The notes: generated from the letters alone by a model not told the origin. A stretch of 32,671 bases of DNA from Lichtheimia corymbifera B2541 (GCA_000697475.1 JNEU01000949.1:1-32671); one strand, 5' to 3'; shown: positions 1 through 11,684, counted from the stretch's first letter. Program-made: numbers and translations.

Positions 1-714
1 GTTTCAAGTGCGAAATGGGGAATCCCAAGAAACTACATACTAATTGACTTTTTCATAAATCCGGCGCTTTCCCAATTTCCCGCCGTCATAGTCAACCCCA
101 CATTATGCTCTCCCTTTCGAAATTTTCAAATGAAGTGTGGGTTCTTTATTAATACAAAGTTGTTCAGCATGTCCTAGAGCATATTGTGTGAAAGTTTGAG
201 GTTCATGACAGGCAATCCCCAATATCATGCATTGATATCAGTGTATATGGATATGTCTGACTGCCTGACAGATTTAATTTCCACCTCTTCCACTCACACT
301 TTATTTCCCTCTTCTTCCCATCCTTAACTGTTGATGCATTCAAGTACAAGTACCATCTGCGAACGATTGTCCTGCTTCACCCCATCATGTCCATCCTACA
401 ACTGTCTTGATTCGACTGTCTTGGACTGAATGGTAAGTTCCATGGCGTGTACTCCCCACTTCAACACACGCCTTTCTTGAAAGCACACACTGTCTTCCAC
501 ACTCCAATGCCAAAATCAAACGAAACAGCATTCATTCCAGCAGTTGCTATTAGCAATGACTTTATTGTCTCAAGCAGCGTTCACAATCTTGTCACTCTAC
601 TACCACAACACGCTTCTCTGCCACAACCCACTCGTAACAGCAGCTGCCATTAGCAAGGTCTCCATAGTCTCAAGTTACTTGCGGCCTCTTCACGTGGACA
701 GCTGATAGCCATTG

Positions 715-721
715 TATAAAA
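715..721 (+). promoter_or_regulatory. Candidate TATA box with upstream E-box
   Basis: TATAAAA lies about 30 bp upstream of the first ATG pair at 751/754, and a CACGTG palindrome lies at 691-696. The spacing would suit a core promoter for the small open frames at 751-1248. Such sites are common by chance in AT-rich DNA, so the call is tentative. Confidence 0.3.
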
Positions 722-750
722 GCAGCTTTATTTACGTGTGGCAACTTGCA

Positions 751-1248
751 ATGATGCATACCACTTCTAATGGATGGTTCCATATCAGCTATCAAGTATC
801 CCGCAATACAAGCACTCTTCGCCTTATTGAGCTGCACTGAAAATGGCCAAGAAAGAGAGAAACCAACACTCGGATGGAAAAGGAGGCATGTCAGCAGCGA
901 TCACAGAGGCTCTTTCTTATTGGACTCGCAACGGTTATGGATGAATGGATGGATGCAATCAAGTGCAGTAATGTGGAATCCTGGAATGTTGCTTTGGCTA
1001 CTTGGCTCGTCGTCAGCAGTAACGAACACGTGGATACGGCTGAGAATGATGGTGGATTTCTGGATGAATTGGATGGCATGGAAAAGAGGGCCTATATCTT
1101 TGACAAGAGAGGATTTACCACCATGGATGATATTGCAACATTCAAGTCAATGCATGCGACAGCTACTTTTACAATCATGGATGGAGATGCTATGGCGGCA
1201 GCAACCAAGAATACAATGACACAACGACACCTGCTGATTCTTTTGTGA
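751..1248 (+). other. Cluster of small overlapping ORFs, possible broken or unannotated gene
   Basis: Downstream of a TATA-like motif, three open frames follow on the plus strand. A 29-codon frame runs 751-840. A 33-codon frame runs 843-944, with a good start context (AAAATGGCC) and start MAKKERNQHSDGKGG. A 124-codon frame at 874-1248 overlaps the second in another frame; its acidic middle contains FLDELDGMEKRAY. A further 149-codon frame (770-1219) overlaps all of these. A single gene would need a frame change near 930-945, by a short intron or a frameshift. I do not recognise the product and cannot exclude chance ORFs. Confidence 0.2.
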
Positions 1249-1760
1249 TCCACTGGTTGGCATCTGGAAGGAAAGGAAGGATAGAAATTTGAAGGCCGGA
1301 AGTGGAGATTGGATTAGACCCACGTCAGTGTATCGAAACGCTCTTGTTCCTTCTGTCATATTACATTGATTAAAGCTTCATTGTTCATATGCTGATTAGA
1401 CGATGAGTATGCCAATAACTGATTGTATACATGTTTAAATAGACCCTTGTATTTGCAATGTTAATAAACCCATAGTAATGATACCCAACAACCCTGCTTG
1501 TTACGGAAGCTTGATCCATTGTAAGCTTAAATCATTACGGCTAAGAAAGATGATGAGCTCTGTGGCACAAGTACATACATCATAATGCTTACCTATGACA
1601 ACGGCCCTATCAGCATGATCCACCTTGTATGTATATCCTTATACAAGAACGAACCCTAGAGGCAAACAATACCATTACCGTTCATTGTCTTGGATGGACT
1701 GATCATTTATGCTTTGTCAACCACACCATCATAGGCAGACTTTACTATTTAGGGATTGTC

Positions 1761-2140
1761 TATCATGCACTATCCACCAATAAGAACCCTTCAAACCTTG
1801 CCCCTATTAGCTTTATTACACGAGTCCCACTGCATCTTTAGTACTATCAGGGTCAAGCTACTTCACAATGAACAAACACCACTTGTCATATAGCATTATG
1901 GTTACAGGATAGTAAAAACATAAAGATATTGTTCTACTAACAATCCCACGTTTCATTGTATAATCTTGAGATATGATTTTCTTTATGTTATTACTATGTT
2001 GTAAGCTTAATGCTATATGTAAAGTGGCGTTTGTTCATTGTCAAGTAGGTGGACCCTGATAGAGATAAAGATGCAGAGAGGCACGTTTGTGTAACAGATT
2101 CAGGAGGTTGGGCTGATCTTATTGGTGGAGAATGCATGAT
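1761..2140. repeat. Imperfect inverted repeat (foldback element A)
   Basis: The left arm, about 1761-1926, is the imperfect reverse complement of the right arm, about 1980-2140, around a roughly 50-bp centre. Matching blocks include CCACCAATAAGA (from 1775) against TCTTATTGGTGG (2117-2128), ACAATGAACAAAC (from 1865) against its complement near 2030-2040, and ACATAAAGA (1918-1926) against TCTTTATGT (1980-1988). Identity looks like roughly 80% by eye, with small gaps. There is no coding content, so a non-autonomous MITE-like or foldback element is a reasonable reading. No target-site duplication was identified. Its right end directly abuts the second inverted repeat at 2144. Confidence 0.75.
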
Positions 2141-2143
2141 GTT

Positions 2144-2694
2144 GTTGTATGGGATCTTTAGCTGCAGTGATGCTCAGCGTATACGCTAACTGAACACCAC
2201 TCACAACGTACGCGCGATACAATGTGCATGGGGATAAGATACACAAGGGAGACTCTCACGTTGGAGAAAATACATAAAACGCGGTCGCCAACATGTCCTT
2301 CCTTCAATACCACTAGGGTAAAAAGCGCGTTGACAATACCGTGTCGTTGTTGCGATGTAGCTGAGACCGTCAGGAGCTCCCACAGCGTCATGCGTTTGTT
2401 GCTTAGAGATCCATGCGTATTATTAACCATTGAACGACAATGAATAAACAAAAGGCTCTCTTCCCAACTTCTTACCCTAGGGTACGGATGGACACGGTAT
2501 TGTCAACGCGCTTTTTACCCTAGTGGTATTGAAGGAAGGACATGTTGGCGACCGCGTTTTATGTATTTTCTCCAACGTGAGAGTCTCCCTTGTGTATCTT
2601 ATCCCATGCACATTGTATCCAGCGTTCCTTGGTGTAGTGTTCAATTCACGGATACGCTGAGCATCACTGCAGTGGAAGAAGATCCCATACAACA
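2144..2694. repeat. Inverted repeat with near-perfect 130-bp core (foldback element B)
   Basis: The core arms, 2216-2345 and 2491-2619, are exact reverse complements except for one extra G in the left arm (GGGG against CCC). Outer arms, about 2144-2215 and 2620-2694, also pair but are diverged: they share TTGTTGTATGGGATCTT and TGCAGTGATGCTCAGCGTAT and differ between and inside these blocks. The spacer, 2346-2490, is about 145 bp. Transcription through it would give a long hairpin RNA. Open frames over the arms simply mirror one another and are not taken as genes. A palindrome, TACCCTAGGGTA, lies at 2473-2484 in the spacer. Confidence 0.9.
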
Positions 2695-2697
2695 ATG

Positions 2698-4482
2698 GAT
2701 GGATCCTTCTGTATGATAAGATCTCACCTACGATAGCCCGAACGGGAAGTTAACCATAGTATGGTCAATAAGACAAAATAATCAGTTTATGAGGAATATC
2801 ATACGTGAAAGTGTTTGGAGCGTGAGGCGTATAAATGCTATTGTTGTGTCGCATGGAGTTCACCCTGGATGTTTTTTATTTTAGTTGACGGCAGAGAATC
2901 AAAGAAACCAGTCTACGGCTGTATCATTGCATCACTACGCAATAAGTTTACTACATCAATCTTTTAGTTTTGACATTTTAGAAAACGCTTTATGATGACA
3001 GATGGCTATTGGCCGGATAGGACGATAACAAATGGTATCTCAAGTAAATGCCAAGCACACAATAATCCGCCTATCTTTATCATCGGGTGTTGTCACACAC
3101 CTTTTTCCTAAAGAAAACCCTTATCCGTGTGTACTTAGCTAATGCTGGATCATACGCATGATGCGCTAAGCAACCGTTCATTGGACTTAGTGAGATCCTT
3201 TATTGTGGCTCCTTATCCGTGGATAATGAGTATCTGCAAGTTGGTATTATCCATCATCAAACGATGGCATCAGTAGTTTGGCTACTGAGAATCACTTGTA
3301 GTCCCAGACGACGAACTTCAATTATGTTTGTATGAGCTCGTTTCAGAAAGCAGCTTTATAAAGCCACTGGCACCTTCAATAATAAATATGTATTGTGCGC
3401 ACGCGTACATGCTCCCTATCATCATAGGCACATGGTAGAATGCTAATATAACGGCGCGCTTGGAAGAAAGAGGAGCAAAATCAAGCGCATTCAGTTGATA
3501 AATGCAGATGATCACGTGTCGCCTTTGTCTTTTGAAAAAAGTGTGCTCTTTGTGTAAAATGGTTACCTATCTTTGTTATTCTTGTATATATCAGGTTAAG
3601 GAAATCTAAACAATCAAAGAAGGACAAAGGGTATATCAGAGGTTAGAGAGCACTAATGGCAATTATTGATCCAAGCAATTGATCCCCGGTTGTAGCTACC
3701 GCCGGCATAGCTGTAGTGGCTACTCCTTCATGAGATGAGTGACACCTGCTTTTTAAATCCGGTACCGACCTGCTGCACACATGGCTTTATCTTTACCGTA
3801 TTCCATAAGTCATAAAGCTAGCTCATCACTACAGCACATCACTAGTTGGATGAGATGGCGTTCTCGTTGTATGAAATGAAATTATAGCTCCTTCTACAGC
3901 TTAGCCTGCTGTTGCGTAAAGAGACATACATCATTCCCATATCTCATTTGCTAAAAGCCCATCACTACTACTAATAACTTAATAAGCTGCTGTGTTATCA
4001 TGAAAGATTGTTTTGCAAGACATGATCAAAGATATTGAAGCATCTCAACTTGGCTGACGTTTCGTTTCATATACAGCATCCTATTAAAAAGATCGCATTG
4101 CCTCGTGTTTTGTCCTACATGTAGTCAACCACCATTCAAAGCAGCTGGTACTACCTAATTGAAGAAGCCAATATAACACTCAATCAATGCCGTGTTTATG
4201 TAAGAAATGACATATTTATCTACCGCGAGCAGAAACATCCATAGTTAATGAATAAGGATCATTAGTGACAAAGATATGCCGCGTACTGTTTATTGGGATT
4301 AAATGATATCATGCAAAGACAAATATGGTGGATATCATAACAATGCCTAGCAAGCGTTTAAAACACGTGTCTTATCTTCCCCTTGTCTTTTTGTATCTTC
4401 TTTTGGGCTTCCTTTTATCTTCTCTCCTTCTTTTTATCTTCTCTATCATCCCCCTTCCACCCCTCAAACGTCGTGTGCTGCC
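2698..4482. other. Intergenic region upstream of casein kinase gene
   Basis: About 1.8 kb with no supported gene. Open frames are short and lack recognisable motifs. The last 100 bp before the kinase start are strongly pyrimidine-rich (TCTTCTTTT-type tracts at about 4378-4465), a common feature of fungal promoters and 5' leaders. Nothing else distinctive was seen. Confidence 0.6.
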
Positions 4483-6253
4483 ATGGCCAACCATCACCAT
4501 GCGGGCCTTCCTCATAGCAGTGCCAAACCGTCGTCTTCGAAATCAGCTTCCATGTCAGCCAGCATTGTGGGTGTGCATTATCGAGTGGGCAAGAAAGTTG
4601 GTGAAGGTAGCTTTGGTGTCTTGTACGAAGGTACTATTTCTCCTTTGAAGGCTCTCTACGACATGAAAGGCAATATTGACCCGTGCATCGCTTAGGTACC
4701 AATCTGCTCAATAATCAGTCCGTGGCCATCAAGTTTGAAGCTCGCAAGTCTGAAGCCCCTCAGTTGAGAGACGAATACCGAACATACAAAATCCTATCCG
4801 GTTTACGTAAAGTAACAATTCAATTTTGAGCCAATACAGAGTGGGGTGTGAGTGCTGATTCAATGATACTATTAGCGGGTGTGCCCAGTACATATTACTT
4901 TGGACAAGAGGGCCAGCATAACATCCTGGTGATTGATTTACTTGGTCCGAGTCTCGAGGATGTTTTTGACATGTGTGGTCGCAAATTCTCTGTCAAAACA
5001 GTGGCAATGCTTGCGAAACAAATGGTAAGTCGTACAAGGATCAGGGACAAAATGTACCTTGGCGTTTCAATAAGCTTATACTAATGTCTTTTCCCCTGTT
5101 TCAATTTAGCTGCATCGAGTAGAAAATGTCCATGAGCGCAACTTGGTCTATCGAGATATCAAACCAGATAATTTTCTGATTGGTCGACCACGGACAAAGA
5201 ACGCCAATACCGTTTATTTGATCGACTATGGCATGGCGAAGCTGTATCGAGATCCCAAGACGAAGCAGCACATCCCTTACAGAGAACGAAGAAGCTTATC
5301 TGGAACGGCAAGATACATGAGCATCAATACTCATTTGGGAAGAGGTGGGTTACATCGGGAACCATGGAAACGAGTAACACTGACTTTGTACTCCCCGCAT
5401 CATAGAGCAATCAAGGCGTGATGACCTTGAATCACTTGGTCATGTCTTTATGTATTTTCTACGCGGATCACTTCCATGGCAAGGTCTTAAAGCAGCAACA
5501 AACAAGCAAAAGTATGAAAAGATCGGTGATAAGAAGCAGACTACATCAATCAAGGATTTATGTGGAGGATTCCCTGGTAAGCACACAGGCCATGTGGTCA
5601 ATGTTGTTCTTGGATTAATTCTTTATATATCAGAGGAGTTTGGCATTTACTTGCAATACGTGCGCAAGCTTGGCTTTGAAGAAAAACCTGATTACGAGTT
5701 TCTGCGTGAGCTATTTGACAAAGTGCTACGGCGCATGGATGAGACAAATGATGGTGTTTATGACTGGATGCTATTGAATAACGGCAAGGGATATGAGGTA
5801 TGATGCTTGCATAATATTTACTGCTGTTTGATCTGATAACTGACGTACATATTTTAGCATCGATCCTCATCTGATGGAAAGCATAAACGACAGCAACAGC
5901 AAAATACACGAGAAGCGACATCACGTCTTGCATTATCACCTGGCAGTCATACTCGACAATCAAACCAGCCCAATACCCATCAACGAAAAGCATCACAGAC
6001 ATCACAATCACGCCCTCAAATCAATACAAACACCACCATCACCGGCACAACATTACCTGCCATGCCTCAACCTACATTATCTGCTCCTTTACATGGAGAT
6101 AAGCAACATCATGTCACTTCATCTTGTACTCCTATGATTCAAGACCAGTCTTTGGGAAATGGCATAGACGAAGATACCCAGCACAAAGAACATCGTGGAT
6201 TTTGGCAAGGATTTATGGCATTTGTTACATGCGGCACAATGGGCCATACATAA
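4483..6253 (+). CDS. CK1: Casein kinase I (Yck/Cki1-type), seven exons
   Basis: Serine/threonine kinase of the CK1 family, which in fungi acts in membrane trafficking, nutrient sensing and morphogenesis. Exons are 4483-4630, 4696-4806, 4876-5024, 5110-5344, 5406-5576, 5634-5797 and 5858-6253, giving 457 residues. Visible motifs: glycine loop GEGSFG (40-45), VAIKFE with Lys62, YRDIKPDN with catalytic Asp152, a DYG triplet at 175-177 in place of the usual DFG, and the CK1-specific [14 protein letters not shown]. The block [20 protein letters not shown] is formed across a splice junction. The start has a good context (GCCATGGCC). After the kinase domain comes a Gln/His/Ser/Thr-rich tail ending in a short hydrophobic segment ([13 protein letters not shown]) with one cysteine. 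Yeast Yck proteins use C-terminal cysteines for palmitoylation; a similar role here is inference. Exon 2 could alternatively end at 4800; 4806 was chosen because it gives SGLPGVP, like yeast family members. Confidence 0.95.
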
Positions 6254-6404
6254 AACCACTCATGCACCACCCTTTTTCTCCACATACGCAAGACCATGTT
6301 TCAATAATGATTCCAATAACATTTCTTAATCACGCATTGAGCTTTCCATTGTTTTTGTTCCTTATTGTATTGAAGAAAATGGGGGGGGTAACTAATTATG
6401 TAAA

Positions 6405-8057
6405 CTATTGCTTTTCCAATCCAGATCCAGGGTAGACGCTTCCAACACCATAAACTTTGTAGTCCTCAGGAGCAATGGTTTTATGCATGTACTGCTTCTT
6501 GCCTGATCCAAAATCAGATGCTGCGTGTCCGTTGCCACGTACGGTGTACTTGTAGATAACCAAGCCTTCAAGTCCAACAGGACCACGGGCATGTGTCTTA
6601 TTGGTAGAGACCTAATAAAGCAAGTTAGATCTTAAAATCAACACAATGTTTATCCCTGTCTTATACTTACGCCAACTTCTGCACCAAAGCCATATCGGAA
6701 ACCATCTGCAAATCGAGTGCTTGCATTCCAGTAACATCCTGCAGCATCAACACGTGTTGTGAAATAATCCGCAGCTGCTTCATTTTCGGTGACAATGGCA
6801 TCAGTGTGCTTGGAGCCGTGTTCATTGATATGTTCAACTGCAGCATTCACGTCTGACACGACCTTGACAGCGATGATGTGATCCAAGAATTCGGTATCGT
6901 AGTCCTCGGGGCCTGCCGCAACGACCTTATCACGCAAATCGGATGGGATTAAGGATGATGATCCCAAAGCTGCAAGAGACTCTGGATCACATTTAAGCGT
7001 GACATTGGCTTGGAGAAGAGCTTGTGCAACCTTGGCAAATGCATCCGTTTGGAGGAGAGAAGCGTGAACCAAAAGTTGTTCTGCAGAGTTACATGCAGCA
7101 GGATAATCGGTCTAATGAACATGGATAATTTGTATCAGTCTTACGTGCTATTCATATATGTTATCCCATATGCCATTACCTTTGAATCCACGACGATACG
7201 ACACGCCTTTTCAACATCAAGATCCTTATCCAAATAAACAGAGCAAATACCATCGGCGTGACCAAGAACAGGGATTCTAATAACGAGATGAGTAATCATT
7301 CATAATGGTTAATTGAAAGCGTACCTGGTATTGTTTTGGATATAACGCACAAGGCTGTTGCTGCCACGAGGAACGACAAGATCCACGTATCGGTCAAGAT
7401 CCAATAAGGCACTGATATCTTCTCTGGTTTCAACGATTTGGACAGCCTCCTTGGGGATACCATTAGATTCTGGCAAGCTTGCAAGGGCATCTTGGATAAC
7501 CTTAGCAAGAGCTGCATTGGTGTGTGTTGCTTCCTTGCCACCCTTGAGGATAACGGCATTGCCTGATTTCAGGGCCAGACATGAAATGTTGACGACGACT
7601 TCAGGGCGAGCTTCGAAAATCGTCAACAAGACCCCCACAGGCACAGTGATCCGATATAAGTCCAATCCATCATCCAACTTGACGGCACGAGTTACTTGCT
7701 TGGTAGGATCAGGCAAAGTAGCAATATCACTCACGCCCGAGAGAACGGTATCAAACTTGTCACCCTTGAACAGATCCAAACGCTTAAAGAGAGATCCTGA
7801 GAGCTTGCCAGCCTTTACTTGCTCTTCTGCAATCTTTTGTATCATTCCTTTAGTAAAGAGTTACCACCTTACCACTCTAACTCAAGTAGTACCTGCTTGT
7901 CCTTCTCATTTGCTTTGGCGATTTCGTCCTTTCGCTCGGCCAAGACTTGCTTTATGCGCAACAAGGCTTCGTTCTTTTGTTCATTGGTAACAGCTTGCAT
8001 GCTGACAGAGGCAAGGCGTGCGGCACGAGCCAAATCGGTAACGGGATTGGATGTCAT
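6405..8057 (-). CDS. PRO2: Gamma-glutamyl phosphate reductase, five exons
   Basis: Second enzyme of proline synthesis, reducing gamma-glutamyl phosphate to glutamate-5-semialdehyde with NADPH. Exons in transcript order are 8057-7893, 7833-7325, 7276-7180, 7111-6671 and 6611-6405, giving 472 residues (yeast Pro2 is 456). Family-diagnostic blocks are [63 protein letters not shown] with the presumed active-site Cys264, [28 protein letters not shown] and [11 protein letters not shown]. The first intron is less certain: 7834-7892 keeps the frame, and other acceptors do not. Its stop lies 151 bp from the casein kinase stop on the other strand, so the two 3' UTRs probably overlap or abut. Confidence 0.96.
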
Positions 8058-8425
8058 AGTGTAATGGTAGAATGAAAAGAAGCTTGTGAAAATAAAATGT
8101 GGGCGGTTGTTGCCATTTTAAGACTGTGATCAGATCCATCAGTGGGGCTGGATGACCAATTGATAACTATGATAGGCTAACTGCATTTGGATACACAAGA
8201 ACTCGAGCATGACGTATTCGAGTGCACAAGCACAACGACGTGTGAGAACCATAAGATATGCTTGTTGGGAAGGGCCGTTGCATAGTTTGGCCTGGGAACT
8301 GCATTCGTATGCAGATGGAACCCCATCCCTCCCCTTGCTATACCATAGAAGAGCTTTGTTGATGATATTTGTATGTCATTGTCCGTGCTCCCATTTATAT
8401 TTTATTCTTCCATAACAACATGTAA
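8058..8425. other. Short intergenic region, PRO2 promoter and F-box 3' end
   Basis: 368 bp between the PRO2 start and the upstream F-box gene stop, both on the minus strand. It must hold the PRO2 promoter and the F-box gene's 3' UTR. No gene and no clear regulatory motif was identified. Confidence 0.6.
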
Positions 8426-10232
8426 TCATGGGTCATGATAATTATCGAATTTATGAAGCTCGATCACTGTTTCTACATGTTCTGGTTGATCCATAACAGG
8501 GTCCCTAGCAGGTGTTGATCGAGCTGGCTTTTGTAACACAACCACCGCGTTGATATCAGTGAATCCAAGCTTCCATATAGTGCGTGCAGGCTCAGAGAAT
8601 AATCGTATGAGCATACCAGTCTCCAGATCCCATAGTTTGACTTGTCCATCGCTGCCACCGCTTATCACCCTTTTATGGTCCACTTGCAAACATGACACGG
8701 AATTATCATGTGCTGATATTCGATGACGGCATTCGTAATGATTGAGATCCCATATACGTAAGCACCCATCAGAACCACCACTGACCAGCAGTGGTGATGA
8801 TTCATAAGGTGTCGTAAGTTGAAGATGGCCCACCAATGCAGTATGACCTGTTAACAATGCTAAACAATTGCCAAATGTTGGTGACCACACACGTATACTC
8901 CAATCAAGTGATCCTGTGACAATTCGAACACCGTCAAATGCGATCGAGTAGATTTGTGAATGATGTCCAGTATATACATGCAAACATTGGCCTGTGTTGA
9001 CATCCCATAGTCGAGCGGTAGCATCATACGATCCCGTGGCTACAAGATCGCCGTGAATATCCAGACATCGGACACTTGCTTGGTGGCCAGTGCACACATG
9101 CCGAATAACTCCATGCTCGATATCCCAAATCCGGAGTGTAGCATCGCGTGATCCAGTTGCTGCAAGCTTACTACTACCATGGATCTTCAAGCACCGCACT
9201 GTTGATATATGCCCATGCATCGAATGAATAAGCTGCCCTGAATCAAGATCCCAAACAAGCACAACTCTATATGGCGACATACTTTAATCCCCATGTCACA
9301 TAATAACCTTCATAGGCTTACCTATCACAACCACCAGAGACAAGTATTCGCTTGTTTTCATTACCAGTCCTTGCAAACTGCAATGCCCATACACCTCCTT
9401 CATGACCTCGTAATGTTCGCACATGTTGGCCTGTCTCAGTACTAAAGACTTCAATCAAGTGATTGTCACTGCCAATCACGGTATAGCAATCATCCATTTG
9501 CAAGCATGTGACTAGCGCACGTCCAATGTCATTTTCGCAATGGATCAATCTTCCGGTACCTTGTGCCCATGCCATCTCGGTATTGTATCGCCGCCAAAAG
9601 TAATCACGATAGGACACGTGATTTTGTGGATGTTGGTGATTATGCATCTGCTGCCGTCGCCTTGCCGAACCAGCTTCTATCAAGGATGATCGTCGTCGAT
9701 ACCGGTGTTTTAAACATAGCGACTTCCATGTTGCTTCGTCCTTGAGCAGTGAATTCCAAAAAGGGGATACTCGTACAGCATTAGCGAGATCTTTGGGATC
9801 ATCAATAAAAGAGAGCACATGCAACGACAGCTCGATTGGTAATTCTTTAAGAAAGTCAATCTTCAGCTTAGGTTCGATGATATCATGTACATAAGCAAGG
9901 AGCTGATTATCACATTGGTTGAGAAGCTCTGAGAGAAAAACATGCTTTTGATGGGATGTGAGCTGTTGAAAGATCTTGGTCACTTTGCTGATGTATTCCA
10001 GCCTTTTCTTGTCGATATTATCTCCAACTGGTGAGTCAACATAAGAGGACCGCAAACGCTGAGCAGGACGAGGTTTTGACAGGCTACCACTGGAGTAGCC
10101 ATTGCTGGGTGGTGGTGTTGCTGGTGGTGTGTGGCCATCAGGGATGCCGAAATAGTATTCCATTGGATATTGTATGGGGAAACGAATAGAAGAATAACGT
10201 AAGAGAATTTTTTTTCGCTTCCTATCGTTCAC
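8426..10232 (-). CDS. CDC4: Cdc4/Fbxw7-type F-box WD40 protein, two exons
   Basis: Probable substrate receptor of an SCF ubiquitin ligase. Exons are 10232-9322 and 9266-8426, giving 583 residues; a second in-frame ATG at 10163 (MEYYFG) would give 560. In order: a low-complexity N terminus with TPPATPPPS; a helical dimerisation-like segment (about 95-123); an F-box (about 125-173, ELPIELSLHVLSF onward); then eight WD40-like blades from about 240 to the end. The splice rebuilds GGCDRVVLVWD. Arg328 (STVRC), Arg344 (GSRDATLR) and Arg370 (SVRC) line up with the three Fbxw7 arginines that hold phosphodegrons, and eight blades also fits Cdc4/Fbxw7. The known family role is turnover of phosphorylated cell-cycle and metabolic regulators; the actual targets cannot be read from sequence. 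Pop1/Pop2 or another F-box WD protein remain alternatives. Confidence 0.9.
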
Positions 10233-11684
10233 CCTTGCATGCGTATAGAATCGGGGAGAGCGAGAGAAAAAGATACATTAGAAAACTTGAACGAAAGAAA
10301 AAAAAAGGCTCATTACCCCAGTTCACGCCGATCTGGATAACCCCCGCACTACCTGCAGCCAATCAAAGCTCAGCCTTATCCTTGTGCAGGAGATGTCGAT
10401 AATGGAAAAGTCCACTTGTCGTTAGCATTAATAAGAGACCTAAGGTATTTAGACAAACGAACAGTGAATCTTCTTACATATGATGTAATTGTATGGCAAA
10501 TTGCGCTCGTTTGAGGAGGAGACAACGGTTACTTCTCCCTGATTTTGAAGCACCCTGCCTTTATGTCCTTGCAGTGACAGTAGCCATTCCCTTAAATCCT
10601 ATGACTGAAGGAGATGGCCTTTATTATCTGTTCTTGCACTTTATAATATACATAACGTCTGTGATTGAATAAAGGGTTCAATGTGTAACGTGCAGTGTCA
10701 CTGTTGTCATGCATAAGCACACTAGTGGTCGTGTTCGTATCCCTACCTGCTCGATCATCATAGGAAGAAAATGAGGGCATGTGCCTTACTACGTCTATCA
10801 AATGTCGTGAGATCATATGTTAGCTACCTCCTGGCTGCAAACGGAAGGATGGTCAGCTGTGTGCTAGATAACTACCAGGTGGATCATTTCTCATATTACG
10901 TGTGCACTACAATACTTCCACAAATGCTTATTAATCCGCTGTTCTACTTACAAAGGTGTTTTAGGCCTTGGAAACCCGTGATCCAATACCTGCATAAAGT
11001 CATTAATCCGGGTACCTTATAAAATCATGCAAAAGGCAACCCAAACGTAAGCAGCTAGTGGCCTTACCTTATAAGTTGTATACTTGCAAGAAATAATTGG
11101 GGTTAAAAAGAGACGTTGTTGTTGAATCTATAAGACAAAAGCCGGGTAGGGTGCGTCGAGCAAACCACCATTCACCCTTAATGGATCGATGAAGGGACCC
11201 CTGGGTAAGTAGGCGAAAATCAAAAGGGAGTAAAATCTTCATGGGTTTGTTACCCTCGACGATCTTTTAGAAGCAAGAGGCATTCCGTTCAACACACTTT
11301 ATTAAGTGTAACTTGTCAACTATTCTATGATATGAGGAGCGATACATTGCGTAGGATAATAGCATTCAACTTGTGCATTGATATGGGGTAGCGAATAGAT
11401 ACTACATGTTGCCATGAGAAGGATGTCCTTAGAAACGTATCCACCGGCAAGACAGAGAGGTCGGTGCCTCGATACCGACGAGTGTGACACACAGCATTCG
11501 CAAAAGGAAAGATATGAGCCTGGTTCTTTCAGGTTAGATTCGGACGACGATCATCCACTACACATCAATCTCCTTCTTATCCGCCTTATTCACCAATACT
11601 CACCTTAATCAGCTTGTCTCTGCACACGTTCTTGCCAGTATTCAGTTCCTTCTTTGATTTGAATCTACCATCGCTTTCGAACCC
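10233..11684. other. Divergent promoter region between F-box and GT49 genes
   Basis: 1.45 kb separating two divergently transcribed genes. It contains a few open frames of up to 83 codons (for example 10771-11022), none with recognisable motifs, plus an A-rich tract at about 10293-10306. It presumably holds both promoters. No transposon, RNA gene or repeat was recognised. Confidence 0.6.

Larger units (their letters stand above)
1..1760. other. Gene-poor left flank
   Basis: No recognisable gene. Short open frames occur on both strands but none matches a family I know. A TATA-like site at 715-721 lies upstream of a cluster of small overlapping open frames between 751 and 1248, listed separately. 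The rest is AT-rich, with stops in all frames. Confidence 0.5.

Noticed and set aside
2158..2695. ORFs over the inverted repeat sharing the peptide GIRYTRETLTLEKIHKTR on opposite strands
   Set aside because: The shared peptide follows directly from the reverse-complement arms; no family match and stops soon after.
5598..6011. 137-codon minus-strand ORF
   Set aside because: Shadow of the casein kinase exons 6 and 7.
7358..7990. 210-codon plus-strand ORF
   Set aside because: Antisense shadow of the PRO2 exons, which have strong family motifs on the minus strand.
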